A DNA stretch of 64,000 bases, taken from assembly GCA_016213625.1 (NCBI GenBank), contig JACQZZ010000010.1, positions 1-64,000 of the forward strand, read 5' to 3'. The translations under genes and the position numbers were made by a program. A model generated the notes under the pieces. It did not search any database. It worked only from the letters and a program-made list of their open reading frames with translations, and was not told the origin of the DNA. How positions within the stretch are numbered: the first letter of the stretch is position 1; each line of letters opens with the position of its first letter. Origin of the DNA: Actinomycetota bacterium (lineage in GTDB: Bacteria > Actinomycetota > Acidimicrobiia > Acidimicrobiales > Ilumatobacteraceae). Shown here piece after piece: positions 14,657 to 23,635 of this stretch.

Positions 14657-16258
14657 TCAGCGCTCGCCGCTGGCGAGGATGGGTTCCAGCATCAGTTCGG
14701 GCTCGTCGCTCATCAGTCGCTGCAGGCGGTACTTGTTCTCGAACAGCGCCACCAGCGCGCCGTCGCCGCGGGTGAGGATGCGGATGCCACCGATCTGGCG
14801 CAGGCGATCGGCCGACTGCTTGTCGGTGAGGCGGATTGCCTGATACGGGGCGGACACGATCTCGGTGGGGGCACCGAACTCGCTGCCGAGACGGTAGGCG
14901 AACACTTCGAACTGCAGCTGCCCGACGGCAGCCAGCACGTTCTCGGTGTCGCCCATGTCGGGGTCGCGCAGCACCTGCACCACGCCCTCCTCGTCGAGCT
15001 GTTCGAGCCCCTTGCGGAACTGCTTGGACTTGCCGTTGTCCATCGGACGGGCGCGGGCGAACACCTCGGGAGCGAAGCGCGGGAGCTGCGGGAACTCCAC
15101 CGCACCGCCGTCGTACCCGGCGCCGAACAGTGTGTCGCCGATGAGCACACCGCTGGCGTTGACCAGACCGACCACGTCGCCGGGGAACGCGATGTCGACG
15201 GTCTCGCGGTCGGCGCCGAACGCGGTGGTGGCGTACTTGGTGGTCATGTCGCGACCGGTGCGCGAGTTGGTGACGCTCATGCCGCGCTCGAACGTGCCGC
15301 TGCAGATGCGGGCGAACGCGATGCGGTCGCGGTGCGACGGGTCCATGTTGGCCTGCACCTTGAACACGAAGGCGCTGAACGGCGCCTCCATTGGGTGCGG
15401 CGTGTCGTCGACGTCGAGTCGCGGCGCGGGCGCCGGCGCGAGCTCGACGACCGCGTCGAGCAGCTTGCGCACGCCGAAGTTGGTGAGTGCCGAGCCGACG
15501 AACACCGGTGTGGACTCGCCGGCGAGGAACGACGGCAGGTCGATGTCGGCGCCGATGGCCTCCAGCAGGCCCAACTCGTCGATGGCGTGCTGCCAGGCGC
15601 GACCGCCTTCCTTCGAGGCTTCGGTGAGGTCGATGTCTTCCTCGATGGCCGCCGAGGCGCCGCGGGCGGTGCGGGTGAACTTCGTGTACTGACCGGTGCG
15701 CCGGTCGACCACGCCACGGAACTCGTCGCCACTGCCGACCGGCCACGTGACAGGGGTGGGGCGCAGGTCGATCTGTGACTCGATCTCGTCGAGCAACTCC
15801 AGCGGTTCACGGCCGGGACGGTCGTACTTGTTGAGGAAGGTGAGCACGGGCAGGTTGCGCGAGCGACACACCTGGAACAGCTTCAGCGTCTGGCTCTCGA
15901 TGCCCTTCGCCGCGTCGAGCACCATCACGACCGCGTCGACCGCTGCGAGCACGCGGTACGTGTCTTCGCTGAAGTCGCGGTGGCCGGGAGTGTCGAGGAG
16001 GTTGATGGTGTGCCCGTGGTACGGGAACTGCAGCACCGTGGAGCTGATGGAGATGCCGCGCTGCTGCTCGATCTCCATCCAGTCGCTGCGCGAACTACGG
16101 CGACCCTCGCGGGCGTGCACCGCACCGGCTTCCTGCACCGCACCGGAGTACAGCAGGAACTTCTCGGTGAGCGTGGTCTTGCCCGCGTCGGGGTGGCTGA
16201 TGATGGCGAACGTGCGGCGGCGGTTCGCTTGTTCGAGCACGTCTCCGGTCACGTCCAT
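14657..16258 (-). CDS. prfC: Peptide chain release factor 3
   Basis: A 533-residue translational GTPase. The P-loop HPDAGKTTLTEK is at residues 22-33, followed by the switch region QRGISISSTVLQF, DTPGHRDFSEDTYR and NKYDRPGREP. The C-terminal domains contain the RF3-specific VGQLQFEVFAYRL. RF3 removes RF1 and RF2 from the ribosome after peptide release. TAGCCT lies 9 nt before the ATG and overlaps the -10 of the divergent VOC gene. Confidence 0.95.
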   Translation of the reverse strand: MDVTGDVLEQANRRRTFAIISHPDAGKTTLTEKFLLYSGAVQEAGAVHAREGRRSSRSDWMEIEQQRGISISSTVLQFPYHGHTINLLDTPGHRDFSEDTYRVLAAVDAVVMVLDAAKGIESQTLKLFQVCRSRNLPVLTFLNKYDRPGREPLELLDEIESQIDLRPTPVTWPVGSGDEFRGVVDRRTGQYTKFTRTARGASAAIEEDIDLTEASKEGGRAWQHAIDELGLLEAIGADIDLPSFLAGESTPVFVGSALTNFGVRKLLDAVVELAPAPAPRLDVDDTPHPMEAPFSAFVFKVQANMDPSHRDRIAFARICSGTFERGMSVTNSRTGRDMTTKYATTAFGADRETVDIAFPGDVVGLVNASGVLIGDTLFGAGYDGGAVEFPQLPRFAPEVFARARPMDNGKSKQFRKGLEQLDEEGVVQVLRDPDMGDTENVLAAVGQLQFEVFAYRLGSEFGAPTEIVSAPYQAIRLTDKQSADRLRQIGGIRILTRGDGALVALFENKYRLQRLMSDEPELMLEPILASGER

Positions 16259-16267
16259 GGCGCGTCG

Positions 16268-16277
16268 AGGCTACCGT
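16268..16277. promoter_or_regulatory. Back-to-back leaderless -10 elements sharing a TA
   Basis: In AGGCTACCGT the minus strand reads TAGCCT, 9 nt before prfC, and the plus strand reads TACCGT (16272-16277), 6 nt before the VOC gene. The two hexamers share the TA dinucleotide at 16272-16273, so both promoters probably cannot be melted at once. Confidence 0.5.
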
Positions 16278-16283
16278 GAGGCC

Positions 16284-16640
16284 ATGGCCGACTCCCTCGT
16301 GCTGACGCTCGATTGCCACGATCTCGATGTGCAGACCGCCTTCTGGTGCGGCGCGCTGGGCTACCAGCTCGCGGGTGGCGTGAGCCAGTACCGCGCGCTC
16401 GTGCACCCCGGGGGAACCCAGCCGAAGTTGTTGTTGCAGCAGGTGGCCGAGCCGAAGTCGGCCAAGAACCGGCTGCACCTCGATCTGCACGTCGCCGATG
16501 CGGAGGCCGAGGCGACTCGACTCGAGGCACTGGGTGCCACGCGGTCGGCGCGCGTCGACGAGTTCGGCATTCACTGGGTGGCGATGGCCGATCCGGAGGG
16601 CAACGAGTTCTGCGTGGTCAACGACCCACCGCCGGCATGA
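16284..16640 (+). CDS. VOC family (glyoxalase-like) protein
   Basis: A 118-residue protein with the vicinal-oxygen-chelate pattern: CHDLDVQTAFWCGALGYQL at the N-terminus, LHLDLHVADAEAEATRLEALGA in the middle and ADPEGNEFCVV near the end. The histidine and glutamate positions would provide a metal site after dimerisation. Reaction and substrate are unknown; many such proteins are lyases, dioxygenases or resistance factors. The start is ATG 16284 with TACCGT 6 nt upstream. It stands alone, with an XRE regulator converging 7 bp after its stop. Confidence 0.8.
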   Translation: MADSLVLTLDCHDLDVQTAFWCGALGYQLAGGVSQYRALVHPGGTQPKLLLQQVAEPKSAKNRLHLDLHVADAEAEATRLEALGATRSARVDEFGIHWVAMADPEGNEFCVVNDPPPA

Positions 16641-16647
16641 CCCGCCA

Positions 16648-17472
16648 CTAGGCGATGCTGCGCCACGCGGCGAGTCGCTCGGCGCTGTCGTCGCCCGGAA
16701 GGGGCAGCTGACACACCACCTTGAGCGACGGCCATTCGCTGGGCGTGAGTTGCTGGTACTCGAACGCGAGGTCGCCCGCCACGGGGTGGTGATACCGACG
16801 CACTCGGGTCTCGAATTGGGCCACGTCGAGTTGGGGCCACCACTCGGCGAACTCCGGGCTCGCGTCGACCAGGCGTCCCACCAGCTGCACCACCTGCGGG
16901 TCGGTGCGGCGCTCGGCGGTGCCCGCTCGGAACTCGGCCAGGATGCGCCTCGCCTGTTCGTCCCAGTCGCCGACCAGCGCCCGGGCGGTGGGCTCGGCGA
17001 ACATCACCCACAGCAGGTTCCGATCGCCGTCGGCCAGCTGATCGATCATCGGATAGAGCAGACGCTGCGCACGGTTCCAGGCGAGGAACTCCCAGCGAGG
17101 GCCCAGCACGTACGCGGGCGCTGGATCCATCGAGGCGATCAGCCGCACCAGGGCGTCAGGGGCGTGGTCGGTGTCGGGTATCGAATCGGTGGCTGGTCGG
17201 CCGGCAAGTGTGAGGAGGTGCTGGTGCTCGGCCTCGCTGAGCCGCAGCGTGCGGGCCAGCGCGTCGAGCACGTCGACCGAGGCGTTGATGGGCCGGCCCT
17301 GTTCGAGCCATGTGTACCAGGTGACCGACACACCGGCGAGCAAGGCCACCTCTTCTCGGCGCAGGCCTTTGGTGCGCCGTGCCCGTCCCTCGGGAAGCCC
17401 GACGTCGGAGGGGGAGAGTGCGTCGCGGCGTGCCCGAAGGAACTGGGCCAGGTGCTCACGTCGACGATCCAC
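16648..17472 (-). CDS. XRE/MmyB-type transcriptional regulator
   Basis: A 274-residue protein with an N-terminal helix-turn-helix (residues 9-75: FLRARRDALSP, then GLRREEVALLAGVSVTWYTWLEQGR) and a C-terminal MmyB-like ligand-binding domain (LGPRWEFLAWNRAQRLL, then MFAEPTARALVGDWDEQAR). This architecture is common in streptomycete regulators, and MmyB domains bind fatty-acid-like ligands. GTG 17472 is preceded by GGAG. No clear target gene can be named; the neighbours are a VOC protein and a glycosyltransferase. Confidence 0.87.
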   Translation of the reverse strand: MDRRREHLAQFLRARRDALSPSDVGLPEGRARRTKGLRREEVALLAGVSVTWYTWLEQGRPINASVDVLDALARTLRLSEAEHQHLLTLAGRPATDSIPDTDHAPDALVRLIASMDPAPAYVLGPRWEFLAWNRAQRLLYPMIDQLADGDRNLLWVMFAEPTARALVGDWDEQARRILAEFRAGTAERRTDPQVVQLVGRLVDASPEFAEWWPQLDVAQFETRVRRYHHPVAGDLAFEYQQLTPSEWPSLKVVCQLPLPGDDSAERLAAWRSIA

Positions 17473-17509
17473 TGCTCCATCTGAGCACGGGCAGACCGGC
17501 GATGTGCGA

Positions 17510-19657
17510 TCAGTTCGTCGGCTGGCTCAGGTCGTAGAACGTGGAGCCGTCGACCGTGACCTCGGTGAAGTGGTCGGTCACCCAGGTCGAGATCTCCGAT
17601 GACGTGCCGCCGTTGGCGCCCGGACCCATGCCGCCACCGGCGAGGAAGTAGTGCACCTCGTGGTCGTCGACCAGTTGCTGGAACTGCTCGAGCGTGGGCC
17701 AGGCATCGGTGCCGTTGAAGCCGCCGATGGCCATCACCGGGTCGTCGGTGGCCAGCTGATAGCCGGCAGCGCGGTTGGCCCCCACCGTGGCCAGCGCCCA
17801 TGTGTAGCCGTCGGTGCCGTCCTCGAGGAACTGCACCACCTCGTCGCTCGGCGTGCCGCCATCGAGCAGACCGCCGATGCCCCCGCCTTGGCCGCCGCCG
17901 GCGCCAGGGAAGGCAGGAGGCGTGCCGCCGCCGGGAAGTGCGGGAGGTGTGCCGCCGCCAGGGAATGCGGGCATCGTGCCGTTCCCGGGGAGCGTGGGCA
18001 TCGTGCCGTCGTCCGGGAACGGCGGCAGTTGGCCGTTCTGGCCGGGGAGCACGTTGCCCCCGGGGAAGCCGGCCTGACCGCCGGGCCCGCCGCCGGGCAT
18101 ACCGCCGCGGCCCGGACCGAATGCGACGCTGCTCGGGCCTGCGGTGGGAATGGCGCCGCTCTGGGAGGTGGAGGCGGTCTCGATGCTGTAGGCCACTGGA
18201 CCGGCGAGTGCGACGACCGCGGCTGCGGCGATGCCCCACTTCGCGGCCTCCTTGCCGAGCAGCAGGCCGACCACGGCCAGGCCGGCCGCCGCGAGCACGA
18301 CGATGCGCAGCCACGAGTTCCAGTCGGGCACCCTGTTCAGCAGCACGTACGACCACCAGGCGGTGACCACGACGCTGGCCGCGAGCGCGCCACGGGCCCA
18401 CCACTGCTCGCGCAGGGCCCACAGCACCGTGGCGCCGATGCCGATGAGTGCGCCGATGGCCGGGGCCAACGCGACCGAGTAGTACTCGTGGATGATGCCC
18501 TCGCCCAGGCTGAACACGGCACCGGTGACGAACAACCAGCCGCCCCAGATGATGACGGCCGTGCGGATGCGGTCGTGTCGGTTCCTGGTGCCGGCGAGCA
18601 CCAGCCCCACCACGGCGAACAGCAGCGCCGCCGGGATCAACCACGAGGCCTGCGCGCCCCAGCTGTCGTTGAACAGTCGCGTCCAGCCGGTGGGACCCCA
18701 CATGCCGGCCTGTGCCTGACCGCCGCCGGGGACGACGCTGCCCGTCTCGTTGCCCGTGAGCCGACCGAAGCCGTTGTACCCGAACACGAGGTCGAGCACG
18801 CTGTTGTTCGTGGAGCCGCCGATGTAGGGACGGCTGTCCTCGGGCCACAGCTCGACGGCGGCCACCCACCAGCCCGCGGCGGCCACCATGGCGGCACCGG
18901 CGAGCAGCAACTGCCAGATGCGCTTGCCGAGCTTCGGCGGACCGGCCACCAGATAGGCCAGCGAGAACGCCGGCAGCACGGTGAGCACCTGCAGCATCTT
19001 GGTGAGGAAACCGAAGCCGAGGAAGACGCCGGCCCACACCAGCCACTTGGTCCTCCCGTCCTCCACGGCGCGGGTCACCATGTAGGCGGCGGCCACCATC
19101 AACAGCACGAGCAGCGAGTCGGGGTTGTTGAAGCGGAACATCAGCACGGCGACGGGGGTGAGTGCCATCACCGCGCCGGCAATGAGCCCGGCGACGGCAC
19201 CGAACCAGCGCTTGATGGTCAGATAGAGCAGACCCACCGCGGCCACGCCCTCCAGTGCCTGCGGCACGAGGATGCTCCACGAGTTCACACCGAAGATGCG
19301 CGCGGAGAGCTCCATCACCCACAACGAGGCGGGTGGCTTGTCGACGGTGATGAAGTTCGCCGAGTCGCTGGAGCCGAAGAAGAACGCCTTCCAGCTCTTC
19401 GTGCCGGCCTGCACGGCTGCCGAGTAGAAGTCGTTGGCCCACCCCGACGCGCCGAGGCCCCAGAGGTAGAGCACGCCGGTGGTCACCAACAGCGCGGCCA
19501 CGGCCGGGCGTACCCATCGTGGGTCGGCGGGTCGGACGTCGGTCGCCTCGATGGACTCGATCGGCTCGATCGGAACGACGGGCTCGTCGATGACGGGAGG
19601 CGCCCAGGTGGACGCGTCGGTGCCTGTGTCGTCGGTGGAGGTGTCGACGGTGGTCAT
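17510..19657 (-). CDS. GT39-like membrane glycosyltransferase (PMT/ArnT family)
   Basis: A 715-residue polytopic protein. After a cytoplasmic tail of about 50 residues come 11 or more predicted membrane segments. The first loop has GWANDFYSAAVQAGTKSWKAFFFGSSD and TVDKPPASLW, where the acidic residue and DKPP motif match the active-site loop of actinobacterial PMT/ArnT-type enzymes. Around residues 525-605 is a Gly/Pro-rich low-complexity linker made of near-repeats such as GGGTPPALP, followed by an extracellular domain with a YFLAGGG motif. It likely transfers a sugar from a polyprenyl-phosphate donor. GATGCT lies 6 nt before the ATG. Confidence 0.85.
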   Translation of the reverse strand: MTTVDTSTDDTGTDASTWAPPVIDEPVVPIEPIESIEATDVRPADPRWVRPAVAALLVTTGVLYLWGLGASGWANDFYSAAVQAGTKSWKAFFFGSSDSANFITVDKPPASLWVMELSARIFGVNSWSILVPQALEGVAAVGLLYLTIKRWFGAVAGLIAGAVMALTPVAVLMFRFNNPDSLLVLLMVAAAYMVTRAVEDGRTKWLVWAGVFLGFGFLTKMLQVLTVLPAFSLAYLVAGPPKLGKRIWQLLLAGAAMVAAAGWWVAAVELWPEDSRPYIGGSTNNSVLDLVFGYNGFGRLTGNETGSVVPGGGQAQAGMWGPTGWTRLFNDSWGAQASWLIPAALLFAVVGLVLAGTRNRHDRIRTAVIIWGGWLFVTGAVFSLGEGIIHEYYSVALAPAIGALIGIGATVLWALREQWWARGALAASVVVTAWWSYVLLNRVPDWNSWLRIVVLAAAGLAVVGLLLGKEAAKWGIAAAAVVALAGPVAYSIETASTSQSGAIPTAGPSSVAFGPGRGGMPGGGPGGQAGFPGGNVLPGQNGQLPPFPDDGTMPTLPGNGTMPAFPGGGTPPALPGGGTPPAFPGAGGGQGGGIGGLLDGGTPSDEVVQFLEDGTDGYTWALATVGANRAAGYQLATDDPVMAIGGFNGTDAWPTLEQFQQLVDDHEVHYFLAGGGMGPGANGGTSSEISTWVTDHFTEVTVDGSTFYDLSQPTN

Positions 19658-19721
19658 GTCGTGAGCATCGGACACCCAGTTGTGAACCGCCTGCGGGGTT
19701 CCTGTGAGGTTGCTGGGAGTG

Positions 19722-21992
19722 TCAGCCACCGTTGCCGGCGGGCTGGTACGGGCGGCACGGCTGGCCGCGCACAGAACCGCAGGCGGGAGGAGCGTCCGCG
19801 GGCACCGGCACGTTCGGCACCGTCGACAGCACCAGCCGCGACGGGTGCTCGCTGTCGGTGGCGATCTGCACCTGCTCGCCCTTGCTGATGGTGCGGAACT
19901 CCCAGATCGCTCGGTTGTTGCCCGGTGCATCCACCGTCAGGCGCAGGCGACTGCCGGCGCGGAAGGGGTGGGCGAACGGGAACAGTTCCACGCGCACCCC
20001 GGTGAACGAACCGTCGGTGGGCAGGTCGGTGGCGTCGGCCTCGGCGTGGGTGTGCACCGGGCGCAGGTCGGTGCTCGCCGCCTCGTCCAGCGCACGCTGG
20101 CTGGCGCGCAGCCAGCCGCTCTGCACGTAGATCTCCGTGCCGTCGGGGCGCACCTCGCTGATGGTGACCTCCAGGTCGGTGTCGGCCGCATCGCTGGCGA
20201 TCCACAGGTCCACCGAACCGGGGCCCACGACCACGGTGTCCGCGTCGAACGGGGGCGTGACGAAGCCCACGCCGGTGCCGTCGGGCAGCGGCTGCCAGTC
20301 GTACTGGACGTCGGCACGCCACACGCCGTTGCCGCCGCCGGTGTAGAAGGTGGTCGGCAGCGCGGAGGGGTCGGCGGTGTAGGTCGCGGGCGTGGTGCCC
20401 GTTCCCTGCTGACCGGCCACGAGCGAGCCGCCGTCGCCGAGTCCCCACAGCGTGTTGACGGCCGACGGCACGGGCCACTGGTCGAACTCGGCGGTGAAGT
20501 GCGGCTCGGGTGTGCCAGGGGCGAAGGCGGGGTCGCCGCCCTGTTCGAACAGGATGCGGACCGGCTTCTCGGCTTCGAACGCGGCGAGCGCGTCGGCGTA
20601 GGTCATACCGGTGAAGCGATTCTCGAACGGACCGAACTCGTCGACGCCCCAGATCGCCCCGCCGAGCGCGGCGGCGATGAGCGTGCCGGCCGACAGGTCC
20701 GGCACGTTCTTGCCCACGTACAGCTGCAGGAACTCCATGTAGCGCCGGGCGACCGGCGGGCTGAGCGATTCCGTGTGGAGGCCGTTGGTGAGCGTGACGT
20801 ACACGTGTGGCGAACCGGTGAAGTTCGGCAGCATCGCCGGGAAGTGGCCGCCGGTCTGCTCGTCCTGCCAGGCACCGGCGAGGAACACGGGCACTTCGAT
20901 CCTGTCGACGAACGTGGCCGGTGCAAGAGAATCGCCGAGCGGGTTGGCGTAGAACGGGTTGTCGTCGATCTCCTGCACGAGATCCGGGTTCTGCAACCGG
21001 AGCTTCTGGTTGTCGGCGCACATCGTGTCGCCGGCATCAGCGCGAGCCTTCGTCCACTCCTGGCCGAACGGCTTGGACTGGTCGACGCGCTCCTGGGTCC
21101 AGCTGACCGCGAACCCGGTGTTGAGGATGCCGCCGGGGTAGAGCGTGCTGCGGTAACTGTCGTCGAGCACCGAGAGCGGCGTGATGCTGTTCAGGCTGGG
21201 CGGCTGCGTGGCTGCGACGAACAGCTGGCTGATGCCGGGGTAGCTGATGCCCACCATTCCGACTTCGTGGTCCAACACCCACGGCTGGGCGGCGATGGCT
21301 TCGATGGCGTCGTAGCCGTCGAGCGACTGCACCGTCTCGAAGAAGCGGAACGAACCGCCACTGCAGCCCATGCCGCGCATGTTCACGCCCACGTAGGCGA
21401 GGCCCTGCGCGGTGTACAGCGCGGCGAGGTCGGCGCTGTCGGGGTCGCTGGGCTGATAGCCGCTGTACTCGACGACGGTGGGGTAGGGGCCGTCGGCGGC
21501 CGGGCCGGGCAGGATGACGTTGGCGCTCAACGTCGTGCCGTCGCGGGTGATGATGTAGCCGAAGCCGCCATCGGCCGGCAGCAGGGTCTGCTGCTCGGGG
21601 CTGTAGATCGACGGATCGGGCACATCGCCGGCGTCGGCCACCTCGAACTCATCGGACGTGGCCTCCGCAGAGCGGATGGTGTAGGTGCCGGGCTTCAACT
21701 CGCGGAACAGCAGCGACCCCTGCTCGTCGACCGTGCCCTCGGCCAACGACTCGCCGTCGCGATACACCGCCAGGGTGGTGCCGACATCGGCGTCCAGCAC
21801 GGCCACCTGATTGCTGCCCGGCTGCACCGTGAACGTCGCCGGTGCCAGCGGTGCCACGGTCTCGGCGACGGTGGTCTCGACGGCGCTCGTGGAAGCCGAT
21901 GACTCGGACGCGGAGTTGCCGTCGTCGCTGCACGCCGCAGCGAGCAGAGCGAGGGAGAGCGCGACCGGGACGACACTTCGGCGGAACGACAT
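19722..21992 (-). CDS. CocE/NonD-type alpha/beta hydrolase lipoprotein
   Basis: A 756-residue exported protein. The N-terminus is a lipoprotein signal (ALSLALLAAACSDDG) followed by a Ser/Thr/Glu linker. The catalytic domain carries the nucleophile motif GISYPG with Ser250, and a C-terminal jelly-roll (X-Pro dipeptidyl-peptidase C-domain) with FAHPFRAGSRLRLTV. It resembles cocaine-esterase and X-prolyl-dipeptidyl acyl-peptidase family members that cut ester or acyl bonds outside the membrane. A short beta-rich segment at residues 50-120 precedes the hydrolase fold. CAGACT lies 7 nt before the ATG. Confidence 0.9.
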   Translation of the reverse strand: MSFRRSVVPVALSLALLAAACSDDGNSASESSASTSAVETTVAETVAPLAPATFTVQPGSNQVAVLDADVGTTLAVYRDGESLAEGTVDEQGSLLFRELKPGTYTIRSAEATSDEFEVADAGDVPDPSIYSPEQQTLLPADGGFGYIITRDGTTLSANVILPGPAADGPYPTVVEYSGYQPSDPDSADLAALYTAQGLAYVGVNMRGMGCSGGSFRFFETVQSLDGYDAIEAIAAQPWVLDHEVGMVGISYPGISQLFVAATQPPSLNSITPLSVLDDSYRSTLYPGGILNTGFAVSWTQERVDQSKPFGQEWTKARADAGDTMCADNQKLRLQNPDLVQEIDDNPFYANPLGDSLAPATFVDRIEVPVFLAGAWQDEQTGGHFPAMLPNFTGSPHVYVTLTNGLHTESLSPPVARRYMEFLQLYVGKNVPDLSAGTLIAAALGGAIWGVDEFGPFENRFTGMTYADALAAFEAEKPVRILFEQGGDPAFAPGTPEPHFTAEFDQWPVPSAVNTLWGLGDGGSLVAGQQGTGTTPATYTADPSALPTTFYTGGGNGVWRADVQYDWQPLPDGTGVGFVTPPFDADTVVVGPGSVDLWIASDAADTDLEVTISEVRPDGTEIYVQSGWLRASQRALDEAASTDLRPVHTHAEADATDLPTDGSFTGVRVELFPFAHPFRAGSRLRLTVDAPGNNRAIWEFRTISKGEQVQIATDSEHPSRLVLSTVPNVPVPADAPPACGSVRGQPCRPYQPAGNGG

Positions 21993-22037
21993 GGCGGGGA
22001 GTCTGGCATCTGTTCGGCCAGCAGCCAGAATGGTGCG

Positions 22038-23123
22038 GTGATCGAATTGTCGTCCATGCTCGCCGACCTCGAGACGCTGGTGAACACCGAGTCGCCGTCG
22101 CTCGACCTTCCGCGCCTCGCCGAATCGGCAAGCGTGCTCGCGGACATCATGCGCGTGCGCCTGGGTTCCGCGCCGCGGATCATCGACAGCCCCAACGGTC
22201 CGCACGTGCTGTGGTCCGGTGGGGGCACGCCCACTGTGCTCATCGTCGGGCACCACGACACCGTGTTCCCGGCCGGCACGGCCGCCGAGCGTCCATTCGC
22301 CGTGGTCGACGGCAACGCCACCGGCCCGGGTGTGTTCGACATGAAGGCAGGCATCGTGCAGGCCGTGCACGCGGTGGCCTCGCTGGCCGATCGCAGCGGC
22401 GTGGAGATCCTCATCACCGCCGACGAGGAAGTCGGCAGTGAGGCCTCGCGCGAACTCATCGAGGAGCGCGCCGTCGCATGCGGCAACGTCTTGGTGTGTG
22501 AACCCAGCGCCGACGGCGGCGCGCTGAAGATCGCCCGCAAGGGAACCGGCACGTTCGAGCTGGTGGTGCACGGCAAGGCGGCGCACGCCGGCCTCGAGCC
22601 CGAGAAAGGCGTCAACTCGCTCGTCGCTGCGGCCGAACTGATCACCACGGTCATCACGTTCGCGGACCCCTCGAAGGGCACCACGGTCACGCCCACGGTC
22701 GCATCGGCCGGTACCGCCGACAACGTGGTGCCGGCGCAGACCCGGGTGAAGGTCGACGTGCGCGTGGAGCAGGCCGGCGAGGATCAGCGACTGGTCGATC
22801 TGTTCGCGGGGCTGTCCACCACGCTGCCCGGCGCCACGCTGGAGGTGCTCGGGGGGTTGAACCGTCCGCCCATGCCGGCGTCTGCCGCCGAGGCGTTGTT
22901 CCCGGTGGCGGTGTCCGCCGCGCGCGAGCAAGGCCTCGACGAGGTGCGCGGCGTTGCCGTGGGCGGTGGGAGCGACGGCAACTTCACCGCGGCGCGGGGC
23001 GTGCCCACACTCGACGGGCTCGGTGCCGTGGGTGGTGGTGCGCACGCCGATCACGAACACGTCGTGGTCGACACGATGGTGCCACGGGCGCGGCTGCTCG
23101 CTGCTGTTGTCGCCGCGCTCTGA
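22038..23123 (+). CDS. M20 family metallopeptidase (carboxypeptidase G2-like)
   Basis: A 361-residue zinc peptidase. Metal ligands are visible in VGHHDTVFP, ATGPGVFDMKAG, ITADEEVGS and the C-terminal GGGAHADHEHV. The dimerisation domain includes RKGTGTFELVVHGKAAHAG. The family removes C-terminal glutamate or other acyl-linked residues; the exact substrate is not clear. The GTG start at 22038 follows CAGAAT by 6 nt. It is divergent from the CocE lipoprotein, and a PAS/binding-protein pair begins 35 bp downstream. Confidence 0.9.
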   Translation: MIELSSMLADLETLVNTESPSLDLPRLAESASVLADIMRVRLGSAPRIIDSPNGPHVLWSGGGTPTVLIVGHHDTVFPAGTAAERPFAVVDGNATGPGVFDMKAGIVQAVHAVASLADRSGVEILITADEEVGSEASRELIEERAVACGNVLVCEPSADGGALKIARKGTGTFELVVHGKAAHAGLEPEKGVNSLVAAAELITTVITFADPSKGTTVTPTVASAGTADNVVPAQTRVKVDVRVEQAGEDQRLVDLFAGLSTTLPGATLEVLGGLNRPPMPASAAEALFPVAVSAAREQGLDEVRGVAVGGGSDGNFTAARGVPTLDGLGAVGGGAHADHEHVVVDTMVPRARLLAAVVAAL

Positions 23124-23158
23124 CCCCTCGTTACACTCTCGGCAGGAGCGGCCAGTCG

Positions 23159-23635
23159 ATGCGAGACATGACACTCGAGGATCTGCAGGGCCACGCTGGC
23201 GTCGAGCACACGCTCACGTACGCCGACGGGTTCACGCGACGGGTGTACGTCGTTGACCGCGAGGTGCCCTTCCCCGACGGTCGACTCATCGTGTCGCGCA
23301 CCGACCCGGCTGGCGTCATCACGCACGCCAACGAGTCGTTCGTGGCGATGTCGGGCTATGCGCTCGACGAACTCATCGGGCAGCAGCACTACATCCTCCG
23401 CCATCCCGAGATGCCCGCGGTCGCGTTCGCCGGGCTGTGGGACACCGTCGCCCGCGGCGAGAAGTGGACGGGGTACGTGAAGAACCTCCGCAAGGACGGT
23501 GCCTACTACTGGGTGTTCGCCTCGGTGGTGCCCAACGTGCGCGACGGCGAGATCGTCGGCTACACGTCGGTGCGCCGCAAGCCCTCCCGTACGAAGGTGG
23601 CCGAGGCCGCCGCGCTCTACGAGTCACTCCGATGA
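23159..23635 (+). CDS. Single PAS domain protein, Aer-like
   Basis: A 158-residue protein containing one PAS domain (about residues 40-135): VSRTDPAGVITHANESFVAMSGYALDELIGQQH, then RHPEMPAVAFAGLWDT and GYVKNLRKDGAYYWVFASV, then GYTSVRRKPSR. The pattern is close to the N-terminal PAS of the aerotaxis receptor Aer, which binds FAD, but no output domain follows. Tryptophans and the YYWV motif are kept. GGCAGGAG is at 23141-23148. The ATGA overlap with the next gene couples it to a binding-fold protein, suggesting a two-protein sensor. Confidence 0.85.
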   Translation: MRDMTLEDLQGHAGVEHTLTYADGFTRRVYVVDREVPFPDGRLIVSRTDPAGVITHANESFVAMSGYALDELIGQQHYILRHPEMPAVAFAGLWDTVARGEKWTGYVKNLRKDGAYYWVFASVVPNVRDGEIVGYTSVRRKPSRTKVAEAAALYESLR

